Notes: generated by a model not told the origin, from the letters alone. DNA of 64,000 bases from Faecalibacterium sp. I3-3-89 (GCF_023347275.1 NZ_CP094468.1:1054001-1118000); one strand, 5' to 3'. Positions 26,185 to 35,016 are shown, counted from the first letter of the stretch. Made by a program: numbers and translations.

Positions 26185-27585
26185 ATGCTCGAAACCATCA
26201 CAGCCGTCAATCAGGCGGTCAACAGCTTTATCTGGGGCATCCCGGCGATGGTCTGCATCATCGGCGTGGGCCTGCTGCTCAGCGTGCGGACCGGCTTTTT
26301 GCAGATCCGGAAATTCCCCTATGCCATCCGCACCACCATCGGACGCATCTTCCGCAGGAAGGACGCCTCCGACGGCGCAATGACGCCGTTTCAGGCGGTC
26401 TGCACCGCGCTGGCTGCGACCGTCGGCACCGGCAACATCGCCGGCGTGGCGGGCGCGATCGCCATCGGCGGGCCGGGCGCGGTGTTCTGGATGTGGTGCT
26501 CGGCTCTGCTGGGGATGTGCACCAAGTTCGCCGAGGTGACGCTGGCGGTGCACTTCCGCGAGCGGAACAAGAACGGTGAGCTTGTGGGCGGCCCCATGTA
26601 CTATATCAAGAACGGCCTCGGCAGCCGGTGGCAGTTCCTCGCGGTCCTCTACTCCCTGTTCGGCGTGCTGACCGTCTTCGGCACCGGCAACGCCACGCAG
26701 GTGAACACCATCGTCACCGCCATCGACTCAGCCCTGCTGGCCACCGGCAGCGGCCTGAACGGCATCCTGCCCACCCTCAACCTCATCGTGGGCGTCGTGG
26801 TGGCCATGATGGTAGCAATGGTGCTGCTGGGCGGCGTCAAGCGCATCGGCAGCGTCACCGAGAAGCTGGTGCCCTTTATGGCGCTGTTCTACATTGTACT
26901 GGCGCTGGGCGTCGTGGCGCTCAACTACCGCCGCTTCCCGGCGGTTCTTGCCTCCATCGTCGGCGGTGCATTCGACCCGCAGGCCGTCACCGGCGGTGCC
27001 ATCGGCAGCGTCTTTCTCAGTATGCAGAAGGGCGTCTCCCGCGGCATCTTCTCCAACGAGGCCGGCCTCGGCACAGGCTCCATCGCCCACGCCTGCGCCG
27101 ACACCCACAAGCCGGTCAAGCAGGGAATGTTCGGCATCTTCGAGGTCTTTGCCGATACCATCGTCATCTGCACCCTGACCGCCATGGTCATCCTGTGCAG
27201 CGGTGTGCCGGTGGGCTACGGCAGCGCGGCAGGCGCGGAACTGACCATCTCCGGCTTCACGGCCACCTACGGCGGCTGGTCGTCCATCTTCACGGCGGTG
27301 GCGCTCTGCTGCTTCGCGTTCTCCACCATCATCGGCTGGGGTCTGTACGGCTCCCGGTGCATCGAGTTCCTGTTCCACACCGACAAGGTGGTCGGGCCGT
27401 TCCTCGTGGTCTACTCCTTCGTGTCCATTCTGGGCGCGACGGTGGACCTCGGGCTGCTGTGGAGCATCGCCGACACCTTCAACGGCCTGATGAGCATCCC
27501 GAACCTCATCGCCCTGCTCCTGCTCTCCGGCACAGTGGCAAAGCTCACGAAGGAGTTCTTCGCGGGCGAAGGGGCAAAGAAATAA
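26185..27585 (+). CDS. Sodium:alanine (AGCS family) amino-acid symporter
   Basis: This 466-residue multi-pass membrane protein shows AGCS family segments: GVGLLLSVRTGFLQIRKF, TALAATVGTGNIAGVAGAIAIGGPGAVFWMW, GGPMYYIKNGLG, GIFSNEAGLGTGSIAHA and a GWGLYGSRCIEFLF stretch. About ten to eleven membrane helices are expected. It imports alanine or glycine with sodium. It is a single-gene unit with promoter and terminator, and an unusual leader hairpin. Confidence 0.88.
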   Translation: MLETITAVNQAVNSFIWGIPAMVCIIGVGLLLSVRTGFLQIRKFPYAIRTTIGRIFRRKDASDGAMTPFQAVCTALAATVGTGNIAGVAGAIAIGGPGAVFWMWCSALLGMCTKFAEVTLAVHFRERNKNGELVGGPMYYIKNGLGSRWQFLAVLYSLFGVLTVFGTGNATQVNTIVTAIDSALLATGSGLNGILPTLNLIVGVVVAMMVAMVLLGGVKRIGSVTEKLVPFMALFYIVLALGVVALNYRRFPAVLASIVGGAFDPQAVTGGAIGSVFLSMQKGVSRGIFSNEAGLGTGSIAHACADTHKPVKQGMFGIFEVFADTIVICTLTAMVILCSGVPVGYGSAAGAELTISGFTATYGGWSSIFTAVALCCFAFSTIIGWGLYGSRCIEFLFHTDKVVGPFLVVYSFVSILGATVDLGLLWSIADTFNGLMSIPNLIALLLLSGTVAKLTKEFFAGEGAKK

Positions 27586-27602
27586 AGAATTACTTAGAGC
27601 GG

Positions 27603-27645
27603 AACACGGCAGGTGCATTTTAATGTGCATCTGCCGTGTTTTTTG
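27603..27645 (+). terminator. Terminator after the symporter gene
   Basis: AACACGGCAGGTGCAT (27603-27618) pairs, with one wobble, with the ATGCACATCTGCCGTGTT-like right arm to 27640, followed by a T run to 27644. Confidence 0.8.
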
Positions 27646-27716
27646 TATATTGTGATAAAATACGGAGTCTGCCTTTGTGAAACAGGACGAAATATGGCTT
27701 TTGAGAGCCGAACAAC

Positions 27717-27746
27717 TTGACAAATGGATACAGGGGGGGGTAGAAT
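27717..27746 (+). promoter_or_regulatory. Promoter of the small lipoprotein gene
   Basis: TTGACA (27717-27722) and TAGAAT (27741-27746) are spaced by 18 bases and lie 55 bases before the ATG. Confidence 0.65.
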
Positions 27747-27801
27747 CGGAAACAGCAGAAACGCTCTTCTGCAAATTCTCAAAATCTGAGGAGGAAACGA
27801 T

Positions 27802-28344
27802 ATGAAAATCATGAAAAAATTGATGGCTTTGGCTCTGGCCAGCGCCCTCGCCCTGACCCTGCTCACCGGCTGCGGCGGAGGCGGTGGTGGCGGTGCCATT
27901 TCCGACGGTAACGGAGGAACGATAACGATCAGCGGCACCCAAAATGCTAACACAGAATTTTCCAAAGCATTTATCAATGCACAGGCATCGACTGGCATCA
28001 ATATGAGCTATGAGGCGGCGAAAGGCGCAAAAGCTCAGAAATTCATGGAAGTAGTTGTCGATCTGGCGAAAAAGAACCCTAATCAAAAGCTTGATGAGCA
28101 GTTTGTGTTGAAAATACTCGATAAGGCGGGAATTGATGTTACAAAAGAGATGGTTTTCATGACCGACAAGACAAACACAACATATCAGGTGGGTGAGATT
28201 AGGGATCAGATGTCCGAATGGAAGAGTGGATTGGCTGATAAAGGCGTCTCCATTGATTACGACGGGGCAACCTTCGGATATATTGTTGCAAAACATGGTG
28301 AAGAACAGCTTATGTGCATAGTGGTTGGGTACACTGCAACTTAA
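27802..28344 (+). CDS. Small hypothetical lipoprotein
   Basis: This 180-residue protein has a lipoprotein signal ending LLTGCG, followed by a run of glycines. The mature domain (about 50-180) contains helices and a beta hairpin with SYEAAKGAKAQKFMEVVVD and a CIVVGY end. The start follows GAGGAAACG. I do not recognise a family. It is a single gene with its own promoter and terminator. Base composition is lower in GC than its neighbours, which may indicate transfer. Confidence 0.65.
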   Translation: MKIMKKLMALALASALALTLLTGCGGGGGGGAISDGNGGTITISGTQNANTEFSKAFINAQASTGINMSYEAAKGAKAQKFMEVVVDLAKKNPNQKLDEQFVLKILDKAGIDVTKEMVFMTDKTNTTYQVGEIRDQMSEWKSGLADKGVSIDYDGATFGYIVAKHGEEQLMCIVVGYTAT

Positions 28345-28368
28345 GAAATAATCACATTATGGAATAAG

Positions 28369-28405
28369 GCGCCCTCCGGAATCACACCGGAGGACGCTTT
28401 TTTGC
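28369..28405 (+). terminator. Terminator after the small lipoprotein gene
   Basis: A GCG-CCCTCCGG / CCGGAGG-A-CGC hairpin between about 28370 and 28397 is followed by a run of six T. Confidence 0.75.
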
Positions 28406-28490
28406 GGTCTGCAAGCGTGGGACTTTGTTCACTTTCTCTGCAAAAATATAAAAAAGTATAAAAATTTCATGAAAATCATAAGAAATGACA

Positions 28491-28519
28491 TTGAAAATGT
28501 TTTAACAAAGTGGTAAAGT
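28491..28519 (+). promoter_or_regulatory. Promoter of the alcohol dehydrogenase gene
   Basis: TTGAAA (28491-28496) and TAAAGT (28514-28519) are spaced by 17 bases, about 60 bases before the ATG. Confidence 0.6.
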
Positions 28520-28580
28520 AGAAGCAAAGAGAGTCGTGCCTGCCGCCCGGCGGGACGCAAAATTGGGAGGTTTATTACCA

Positions 28581-29729
28581 ATGGCTGATCGTATCGTTCT
28601 GAACACCATTTCCTACCATGGCCACGGCGCCATCGAGAACATCGTGCCCGAGCTGACAGCCCGCGGCTACAAGAAAGCTTTCGTCTGCTCCGACCCCGAC
28701 CTCATCAAGTTCGGCGTCACCAAGAAGGTCACGGACCTGCTGGATGCGGCAAACTTCGCCTACGCCGTCTACAGCGAGATCAAGCCCAACCCCACAATCG
28801 CCAACGTGCAGGACGGCGTGGCTGCCTTCAAGGCCGCTGAGGCAGACTGCATCGTGACCATCGGCGGCGGTTCTTCGATGGACACCGCAAAGGCCATCGG
28901 CATCATCATCAACAACCCCGAGTTCGCCGATGTCCGCTCTCTGGAAGGCGTTGCTCCCACCAAGAAGCACGCGGTCTTCACCATCGCAGTGCCCACCACT
29001 GCCGGTACTGCGGCTGAAGTCACCATTAACTACGTCATCACCGACGTGGAGAAGAAGCGCAAGTTCGTCTGCGTCGATACCAACGATATTCCGGAGATCG
29101 CCGTCGTCGATCCCGATATGATGTCCTCTATGCCCAAGGGCCTGACCGCCGCCACCGGTATGGACGCTCTGACCCACGCCATCGAGGGCTACATCACCAA
29201 GGGCCACTGCGTCATCTCCGATATGTTCCATCTCGAGGCCATCAAGCTCATCAGCGAGAACCTGCGCGGCGCTGTCCAGAACACCCCCGAGGGCCGCGAG
29301 GGCATGGCGCTGGGCCAGTACATCGCCGGTATGGGCTTCTCCAACGTGGGTCTGGGCATCGTCCACTCCATGGCACACGGTCTGTCCGCTCTGTACGACA
29401 CCCCCCACGGCGTGGCCTGCGCTATCCTGCTGCCCGTCGGTCTGGAGTACAACAAGACCGTCGCCGGTGAGCGTTACCGCGCCGTCGGCAAGGCGATGGG
29501 CGTTGTGGGCATCGACGAGATGAACGACGTCGAGGCAGCAGATGCCACCATCGCCGCCGTCAAGCAGCTGTCTGCGGACGTGGGCATCCCCGCAAATCTC
29601 CACGGCATCCTGAAGGAGGAGGACATCCAGTTCCTCGCCGAGTCCGCTTATGCCGACGCCTGCCGTCCCGGCAACCCCCGCGACACCAGCGTGGAGGAGA
29701 TCGTGGAGCTGTACAAGAGCCAGCTGTAA
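28581..29729 (+). CDS. fucO: Iron-containing alcohol dehydrogenase (FucO/lactaldehyde reductase type)
   Basis: This 382-residue group III alcohol dehydrogenase starts at ATG 28581 with GGGAGG ten bases upstream. NAD binding is marked by GGGSSMDTAKAIG and PTTAGTAAEVT. The metal site is in GMDALTHAIEGYITK and HSMAHGLSALYDTPHGVACAILLP. The best match by memory is lactaldehyde reductase (FucO), reducing lactaldehyde to 1,2-propanediol, but other family members reduce short aldehydes and cannot be excluded. Codon choice is that of a highly expressed gene. No fucose genes adjoin it. Confidence 0.82.
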   Translation: MADRIVLNTISYHGHGAIENIVPELTARGYKKAFVCSDPDLIKFGVTKKVTDLLDAANFAYAVYSEIKPNPTIANVQDGVAAFKAAEADCIVTIGGGSSMDTAKAIGIIINNPEFADVRSLEGVAPTKKHAVFTIAVPTTAGTAAEVTINYVITDVEKKRKFVCVDTNDIPEIAVVDPDMMSSMPKGLTAATGMDALTHAIEGYITKGHCVISDMFHLEAIKLISENLRGAVQNTPEGREGMALGQYIAGMGFSNVGLGIVHSMAHGLSALYDTPHGVACAILLPVGLEYNKTVAGERYRAVGKAMGVVGIDEMNDVEAADATIAAVKQLSADVGIPANLHGILKEEDIQFLAESAYADACRPGNPRDTSVEEIVELYKSQL

Positions 29730-29761
29730 GCTGCGCCTGAGCGCTTTACCCTTATAAAATA

Positions 29762-29826
29762 TAGGCCGCTGTAAAATAACCTCTCGTCACGCCTGACGGA
29801 GAGGCTGCCTACGGCGGCCTTTTTGC
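29762..29826 (+). terminator. Two-stem terminator after the alcohol dehydrogenase gene
   Basis: AGGCCG (about 29763) pairs with CGGCCT near 29816-29821, and an inner CCTCTC-GTCA / TGAC-GGAGAGG hairpin sits in between. The outer stem is followed by TTTTTG. Confidence 0.65.
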
Positions 29827-29846
29827 GTGAAAATTCTGCCTTCCTC

Positions 29847-29875
29847 TTGCACGGGAAGCAAAAACTGCGTACAAT
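29847..29875 (+). promoter_or_regulatory. Promoter of the CmpB-like gene
   Basis: TTGCAC (29847-29852) and TACAAT (29870-29875) are spaced by 17 bases, 38 bases before the ATG at 29913. Confidence 0.65.
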
Positions 29876-29912
29876 ATCCCTGTAACCATTCATATGGGAA
29901 AGGAAACACGCA

Positions 29913-31199
29913 ATGGAGCTGAATTTTTATACCCTCTGCGTCATTTATCTGGTCTATTCATTCCTCGGCTGGGTGGCCGAGACGGTGGCAGCAACGGTGA
30001 AAGGACGTGCCTTCGTCAACCGTGGCGTGGCGTCCGGCCCGTTCTGCTTCGTCTACGGCACGGCGGCTGTGCTGATGGCCGTGGGCTTCGCCGACCTGCG
30101 TTCGGCCCCGCTGGCCCTCTTTCTCGGCTGTGCGGCGGACGCCACCGTGGTGGAATGGGTGACGGCCAAGCTGCTGGAACGGATGCACCGCCGCCGCTGG
30201 TGGGACTACTCGGACAAGAAGTTCAATCTGGACGGCTATGTCTGCCTGCAATATTCGGTGCTCTGGGGCCTGCTGGGCATGGCCAGCGTCCTATGGGGCA
30301 ACGGCCTGCTGCTGCGCCTCTGCGCCCTTCTGCCGGGATGGCTGCTGCATATGGGCGTCTGGGTCATGATGACGATCGCCGTCCTCGACCAGCTGGGTAC
30401 GGCGCTGGCCGTCAACCAGTACGCCGCCAGCCACCCGAAGTTGGAACAGTTCAACCTTGAGCTGGAAAAGCACTCGGACAAGCTGCGCCAGCGGCTCATC
30501 GCCCATGTGGAAAAGCGTATCCAGAAGGCCTATCCGACTGCTGTCCGGCCCGAGCCGACGGTGCAGGCTGAGAAGGCTTTGAGCTTCGGCGACCTCGTCT
30601 GGCTCTTCGTCATCGGCGCCTTCCTCGGCGATGTGGTGGAGACGCTCTTCTGCCGGGTGACGGCGGGGGTCTGGATGAGCCGCTCGAGCCTTGTGTGGGG
30701 TCCCTTCAGCGTGGTGTGGGGGCTGGCGCTGGTCATGGCGGCTGTCCTGCTGCGGGGCAGCGAGGAGCGGAGCGACCGCTCCATCTTCCTCTTCGGCTTT
30801 GTGCTGGGCGGCGCGTATGAGTATCTTTGCAGCGCCGTGGGTGAGCTGCTCTTCGGTGTCATCTTCTGGGATTACAGCGGCTTCAAGTTCAATCTGGGAG
30901 GTCGTGTCAACCTGCTCTACTGCTTTTTCTGGGGCATCGCGGCGGTGGTCTGGATTCGGTACGGCTACCCCCTCATCGCAAAGCTGATGGCAAAGCTCAA
31001 AAAGCACATCCTGCCGTGGATGACGGTGGTGCTGACGGTGTTCATGGCCGTGAACATGGGGCTTTCCGGTCTGGCGCTGGCCCGCTACGACGCCCGCACC
31101 AGCGGCCTCGCCCCGGCAAACCGGCTGGACGTCTTCCTCGACGAGCACTTCGACAATGCCCGGATGGAGCGGGTATACCCCAACGCAAAGAAGACGTAA
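29913..31199 (+). CDS. Duplicated CmpB-type (putative type IV ABC transporter) membrane protein
   Basis: This 428-residue membrane protein contains two copies of the ABC_trans_CmpB-like unit. The first is at residues 5-170 (YLVYSFLGWVAETVAATVKGR, FVNRGVASGPFCFVYG, DYSDKKFNLDGYVCLQYS). The second is at about 225-370 (WLFVIGAFLGDVVETLFCR, SSLVWGPFSVVWG, DYSGFKFNLGGRVNLLYC). A positively charged linker joins them. The family is annotated as putative ABC transporter type IV, but no ATPase adjoins it here. The function is unproven. Confidence 0.75.
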   Translation: MELNFYTLCVIYLVYSFLGWVAETVAATVKGRAFVNRGVASGPFCFVYGTAAVLMAVGFADLRSAPLALFLGCAADATVVEWVTAKLLERMHRRRWWDYSDKKFNLDGYVCLQYSVLWGLLGMASVLWGNGLLLRLCALLPGWLLHMGVWVMMTIAVLDQLGTALAVNQYAASHPKLEQFNLELEKHSDKLRQRLIAHVEKRIQKAYPTAVRPEPTVQAEKALSFGDLVWLFVIGAFLGDVVETLFCRVTAGVWMSRSSLVWGPFSVVWGLALVMAAVLLRGSEERSDRSIFLFGFVLGGAYEYLCSAVGELLFGVIFWDYSGFKFNLGGRVNLLYCFFWGIAAVVWIRYGYPLIAKLMAKLKKHILPWMTVVLTVFMAVNMGLSGLALARYDARTSGLAPANRLDVFLDEHFDNARMERVYPNAKKT

Positions 31200-31285
31200 A
31201 ATTTGCAGGGGACTCTTTTCTCTCTGCCGGAAGTGTAGTAAAATAAGGGCAGAAATGTTCTCACGAAGAACGAAGGAGGACCTGT

Positions 31286-31945
31286 ATGAAATTCTTTATC
31301 GATACCGCAAATGTGGACGAAATCCGCAAGGCCAATGATATGGGCGTCATTTCGGGCGTCACCACCAACCCCAGCCTCATCGCAAAGGAGCACAAGGACT
31401 ACGCCAAGACGCTGGCGGAGATCGCCTCCATCGTGGACGGCCCCATCTCCGGCGAGGTGAAGGCCACTACCACTGATGCGGAGACGATGGTGAAGGAGGG
31501 AGAGGCCATCTATGCCCTCGACCCCAAGCACATGGTCGTCAAGATCCCCATGACCGTGGAGGGCCTCAAGGCCATCAAGGCCCTGAGCGCCAAGGGCATC
31601 CCCACCAACTGTACCCTCATCTTCTCGGCCAATCAGGCCCTGCTGGCTGCACGGGCCGGTGCGGCCTACGTCAGCCCCTTCCTTGGCCGTCTTGACGACA
31701 TCAGCCAGCCGGGAATCGACCTTGTCCGCACCATCAGCGAGATCTTCGCCAACTACCCGGACATCCATACGCAGATCATTGCGGCCTCTGTCCGCAACCC
31801 CATTCATATCACCGAGTGTGCGCTGGCCGGTGCGGACATCGCCACCGTGCCCTACAAGGTCATCGAGCAGATGACCAAGCACCCCCTCACCGATCAGGGC
31901 ATCGAGAAGTTCAAGGCAGACTACACCGCCGTCTTTGGCGCATAA
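31286..31945 (+). CDS. fsa: Fructose-6-phosphate aldolase / transaldolase-like protein
   Basis: This 219-residue protein is the short transaldolase form (MipB/TalC/FSA group). Key segments are [29 protein letters not shown], the Schiff-base lysine K86 in [26 protein letters not shown] and [10 protein letters not shown]. Full-length transaldolases are about 320 residues, so the length supports this subfamily, whose members act either as F6P aldolase or as transaldolase. AAGGAGG precedes the ATG. Confidence 0.88.
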   Translation: MKFFIDTANVDEIRKANDMGVISGVTTNPSLIAKEHKDYAKTLAEIASIVDGPISGEVKATTTDAETMVKEGEAIYALDPKHMVVKIPMTVEGLKAIKALSAKGIPTNCTLIFSANQALLAARAGAAYVSPFLGRLDDISQPGIDLVRTISEIFANYPDIHTQIIAASVRNPIHITECALAGADIATVPYKVIEQMTKHPLTDQGIEKFKADYTAVFGA

Positions 31946-31956
31946 GAGCAAAACAA

Positions 31957-31990
31957 AAAAGCGGCAGACCGTCGGGCCTGCCGCTTTTGC
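31957..31990. terminator. Bidirectional terminator between fsa and hisS
   Basis: AAAAGCGGCAG (31957-31967) pairs with CTGCCGCTTTT (31978-31988). The A and T tracts serve both the plus-strand fsa and the minus-strand hisS, whose stop is at 32005. Confidence 0.8.
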
Positions 31991-32004
31991 TGTATCTGGG
32001 ATGA

Positions 32005-33237
32005 TCAGAAGATCTTCACTTCGTCCTTGTCCATAAAGGCGGCACCCGCAAAGCCGGCTGCTTCCAGCTGGCCCAGCTGCTTGCCGAGCTTCTTGCCCTG
32101 CGGCAGGACGGTGACGTTGTACGTCTCGCGGAGGGTGGCGGCCCGGCTCAGGACGGCGGTGAAGTCGGCGTCCCTGCCGTAGAGCAGGGCGATCTTCTGC
32201 TTTGCGCCGGGGATCTGGTAGCCCTGCTCGAGCAGGATGCCGCAGACCCGCTCGAAGCCGATGGAGAAGCCGACGGCGGGCACCTGCGTGCCAAGGAACT
32301 TGCCCACCATGTTGTCGTAACGTCCGCCGCCGGCGACTGCGCCGCTGAACTGCGGGCAGGTGATCTCGAAGACCATGCCGGTGTAGTAGCCCTGACCGCG
32401 CACGAGGCTGGGGCAGTAGGCCACCTGATAGCGGCCCGCAGCCATGGCGTTGGCGGTGGCGAGGACATACTTCAGGTCGTCGGCGATGGCGGGGTCGGCG
32501 CAGCGGGAGGCCACGGCGTCCAGCGTCACCTCACCGGCGGCGATGAAGTCGGCCAGTGCGTTGACAGCGCTCTCGGGCAGCTGCTTTTCCAGCAGTTCGG
32601 CCTTGACGCCGTCGGCACCGATCTTATCCATCTTGTCGAAGGTGATGCAGACGGAGTCCAGCGTGTCGGCGGCAAAGCCCATGCTCTCCAGCATCCCGCG
32701 GAGGATGCGGCGGTCGTTGATGTTGACGGTGAAGCCGTCGAAGCCGATGCCCAGCAGGGCGCGGGTGGTCACGTCGATCAGCTCGACCTCGGCGTTGGGG
32801 CTTTCGTCGCCCAGAATGTCGATGTCACACTGGACGAACTCGCGCAGGCGGCCCTTCTGGGGGCGCTCGGCGCGGAAGACGCGGTCGGTCTGGATGACCT
32901 TGAAGGGGTGGGGGAGCTTGTCCTTGTTGGCGGCGTAGAAGCGGCTCAGGGGCAGGGTCAGGTCATAGCGCAGGCCCATATCCGAAAGCTCTTTCGGGTC
33001 GCCGGAGTTCAGGGCAGCGGTGAGCTTGTCGCCCCGCTTGAGCACCTTGAAGATGAGGTTCAGGTTGTCGCCGCCGTCGGACTTGTCGAGGTTCTCCATA
33101 TCCTCCAGCATGGGGGTGGAGATGCGCTCGAAGCCGGATGCGCGGTAAGTCTCGAGGATCTTGCCCTGAATGTAGTCGCGCAGGGTCTGCTCGTTGGGCA
33201 GAAGGTCACGCATCCCTTTTAAGGCCTGAGTTTTCAT
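32005..33237 (-). CDS. hisS: Histidyl-tRNA synthetase
   Basis: This 410-residue class II aminoacyl-tRNA synthetase has motif 1 in FERISTPMLEDMENL, LRYDLTLPLSRFYA, motif 2 FRAERPQKGRLREFVQCDIDILG, the histidine-specific RGQGYYTGMVFEI and GGRYDNM, and the motif 3 region VGFSIGFERV. It is somewhat short but has both catalytic and C-terminal parts. The leader has no T-box; instead it contains a repeated element and a palindromic module shared with the 43217 gene. Confidence 0.92.
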   Translation of the reverse strand: MKTQALKGMRDLLPNEQTLRDYIQGKILETYRASGFERISTPMLEDMENLDKSDGGDNLNLIFKVLKRGDKLTAALNSGDPKELSDMGLRYDLTLPLSRFYAANKDKLPHPFKVIQTDRVFRAERPQKGRLREFVQCDIDILGDESPNAEVELIDVTTRALLGIGFDGFTVNINDRRILRGMLESMGFAADTLDSVCITFDKMDKIGADGVKAELLEKQLPESAVNALADFIAAGEVTLDAVASRCADPAIADDLKYVLATANAMAAGRYQVAYCPSLVRGQGYYTGMVFEITCPQFSGAVAGGGRYDNMVGKFLGTQVPAVGFSIGFERVCGILLEQGYQIPGAKQKIALLYGRDADFTAVLSRAATLRETYNVTVLPQGKKLGKQLGQLEAAGFAGAAFMDKDEVKIF

Positions 33238-33254
33238 AGTGTATGTCCTCTCTT

Positions 33255-33306
33255 TATAGCCCTCTCAGTCGCTGACGCGACAGCTCCCCCAAAGGGGGAG
33301 CCACTG
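33255..33306 (-). repeat. Intergenic hairpin repeat, copy 1 (CTCTCAGTC..CCCAAAGGGGGAGCC type)
   Basis: CCCTCTCAGTC, then GACAG, then CTCCCCCAAAGGGGGAGCC form a short self-complementary element in the hisS leader. The same pattern recurs in opposite orientation at 42965-43096. I associate it with abundant intergenic repeats in Faecalibacterium-type genomes, from memory and not checked. Confidence 0.65.
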
Positions 33307-33409
33307 GCGTGTCGGCAAGGCCTGCGCGGGACGCACAAGCTTACTTGAACCAGAAACGGGAGTGCCCTGCGGTCAGGACACACGACAGCGCAACATGAGA
33401 GATGATTTT

Positions 33410-33462
33410 TATCGCAAGTCAAGAAATTAGTGCAACAGTCAAACAGCATATTTGCGATATGC
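33410..33462. promoter_or_regulatory. Palindromic module between hisS and the MFS gene
   Basis: TATCGCAA (33410-33417) and TTGCGATA (33452-33459) form an inverted pair 34 bases apart. The second is embedded in GCATAT-TTGCG-ATATGC (33446-33462). The same arrangement, with a 33-base gap, lies before the SLH gene at 43150-43201. It is a likely regulator-binding site for divergent promoters. Confidence 0.6.
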
Positions 33463-33480
33463 AATTCAACGCTGTTGCTG

Positions 33481-33510
33481 TTGCATTAAAAAGTTGAATT
33501 GCTATATAAT
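33481..33510 (+). promoter_or_regulatory. Promoter of the MFS transporter gene
   Basis: TTGCAT (33481-33486) and TATAAT (33505-33510) are spaced by 18 bases, directly next to the palindromic module and about 75 bases before the chosen start codon. Confidence 0.65.
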
Positions 33511-33585
33511 ACCCTTCTAATTATAAAGAATACTGTCTTTTTGTCAATCAAAAAGGACACACTATTCTTTGAGGTGATGCAAAGA

Positions 33586-34797
33586 ATGCAGAAAACAAGA
33601 CCTTGGGCCATCCTGGCGGCAGGGGCGGCGATACAGGTGCTGACCGGCCTGCCCGCTGCGTGGGGCGTGTTCCAGAAGCCGGTCATGGAGGAATACGGAC
33701 TCAGTGAGCAGGGGGCGGGCTATGCGTTCGGGGTGCTCATCGCGGCCTTCGGCGTCGGATGCGTCATCGGGGGATTTTTGCAGGACAAGCGGGGGCCTCG
33801 CTTTGCGGCCCTCTGGGGGACGGGGCTGCTCTGCGGCGGATTCTTTGGGGCGGCGGCCCTCCCGGCCGGGAAGGGGAGCTTCTTTTTTGGGGTGTTCAGC
33901 ATCCCGGCGGGCCTCGGCACTGCCTTCCTCTATCCGTCCATCCAGTCCTGCGCCCAGAAGTGGTATCGGGGGCGGAAGGGCCTTGCCACCGGCGTCATCG
34001 GGGGCGCGGTGGGCCTGAGCGGCGCCTTCCTCACCGTCTTCGTCCGCACGGCGCTGCGGGGCTTCGGGCCGGTGCAGGGGATACGAGGGGCCTTCTGGGC
34101 GCTGGGGGCGCTGACCCTTCCGGTCTGCCTTGCGGGGAGCGCTCTCCTCACCGACCCTCCGCCGGAAAAGCCCCGGCCCGGCGGGCAGGGAAAGGGGGAC
34201 GCCGCACCATCCCTCGACCTCTCGCCCCGGCAGATGCTGGGCACACACCAGTACTGGCTCTGCGCCGGAGCGGTCTGCTTTTCCACCCCGGCGGTGCTGC
34301 TGTTCAGCCCCATCATCCTGAAGCTGGGCATGGAGCGGGGGCTGGACGAGAGCGCCGCCCTCTGGGCCGTGGTGCTGGGCAGCGTGGGCAGCGCGGCCGG
34401 GCGGCTGCTGATGCCCCTGCTCAGCGACAAAATTGGTCGGCGGCCGACCGACCTCATCCTCTTCAGCGCGTCGCTGGGGCTTTCGGTGGTGTTCTGGTCA
34501 GCCCGTGGATGGGCCGTCGTAGGGGTGTACGCAGGGCTGACCTTCTGCTACTCGGCGCTGGCGGCAGTGCTGCCCGCCCTCTCCACCGACCTGTTCGGCC
34601 TGCCCCACGCCGGAGTGAACTATGGCTTTCTGGCGCTGGGACAGAGCGTGGGAAGCCTTTTGTTCCCGTTTATCGCCAATTTCTGGGGCTTCGGGCCGGG
34701 GAGGCACGTCCTCGCCATCGCGGGTGCGGCGGCAGGCTTTGCCTGTATCTGGGCCGTCACGCCGGTGCAGCCAGAGCGCCCGAAGAAGCCGAACTGA
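33586..34797 (+). CDS. Major facilitator superfamily transporter (OxlT-like)
   Basis: This is a 403-residue, 12-helix MFS protein. ATG 33586 is chosen because GAGGTG lies nine bases upstream, while ATG 33577 abuts it. The N-terminal half has GLPAAWGVFQKPVMEEYGLS and GFLQDKRGPRFAALWG as the loop 2-3 motif. The second half has MLGTHQYWLCAGAVCF and LLSDKIGRRPTDL. It is most like the oxalate/formate antiporter and monocarboxylate group. The substrate is not determinable from sequence alone. Confidence 0.8.
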   Translation: MQKTRPWAILAAGAAIQVLTGLPAAWGVFQKPVMEEYGLSEQGAGYAFGVLIAAFGVGCVIGGFLQDKRGPRFAALWGTGLLCGGFFGAAALPAGKGSFFFGVFSIPAGLGTAFLYPSIQSCAQKWYRGRKGLATGVIGGAVGLSGAFLTVFVRTALRGFGPVQGIRGAFWALGALTLPVCLAGSALLTDPPPEKPRPGGQGKGDAAPSLDLSPRQMLGTHQYWLCAGAVCFSTPAVLLFSPIILKLGMERGLDESAALWAVVLGSVGSAAGRLLMPLLSDKIGRRPTDLILFSASLGLSVVFWSARGWAVVGVYAGLTFCYSALAAVLPALSTDLFGLPHAGVNYGFLALGQSVGSLLFPFIANFWGFGPGRHVLAIAGAAAGFACIWAVTPVQPERPKKPN

Positions 34798-34861
34798 GAA
34801 ACGCTCTTTCGAGGAAAAACGAAAATAACAAAAAGATTGCGAAAAATTTGTCAGAAATAGC

Positions 34862-34890
34862 TTGCAAATTGCGCCGTCGTCCTCTATAAT
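34862..34890 (+). promoter_or_regulatory. Promoter of the NifU-like/GGGtGRT operon
   Basis: TTGCAA (34862-34867) and TATAAT (34885-34890) are spaced by 17 bases. The transcript would begin near 34897, giving a leader of about 120 nucleotides. Confidence 0.75.
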
Positions 34891-34904
34891 AAAACTGTGC
34901 GTGG

Positions 34905-34985
34905 TAGTACCGGGAGGAGCGCTGAAAAGAGAGCGGCGCAGCCCGGTCAATGCAAGGCGGCAGGGGAGAGAAGCCCCGGCCGTGT
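34905..34985 (+). ncRNA. Candidate structured RNA leader of unknown class
   Basis: ACCGGG (34909-34914) pairs with CCCGGT (34942-34947), enclosing a GCGCTG / CGGCGC stem (34919-34924, 34934-34939) with an AAAAGAGAG loop. A second hairpin uses GGGG/CCCC around 34963-34977 with an AGAGAAG loop. Two GA-rich loops in tandem suggest a designed structure. It does not match any riboswitch consensus I know, including T-box, TPP, SAM, THF and ZTP. Confidence 0.45.
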
Positions 34986-35016
34986 GACATCAATTTGTCA
35001 AAAGGAGAGTATGATT

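Noticed and set aside
33238..33500. T-box riboswitch for hisS
   Set aside because: The leader lacks the T-box sequence (TGGNACC type) and a specifier hairpin. It contains the repeat and the palindromic module instead.
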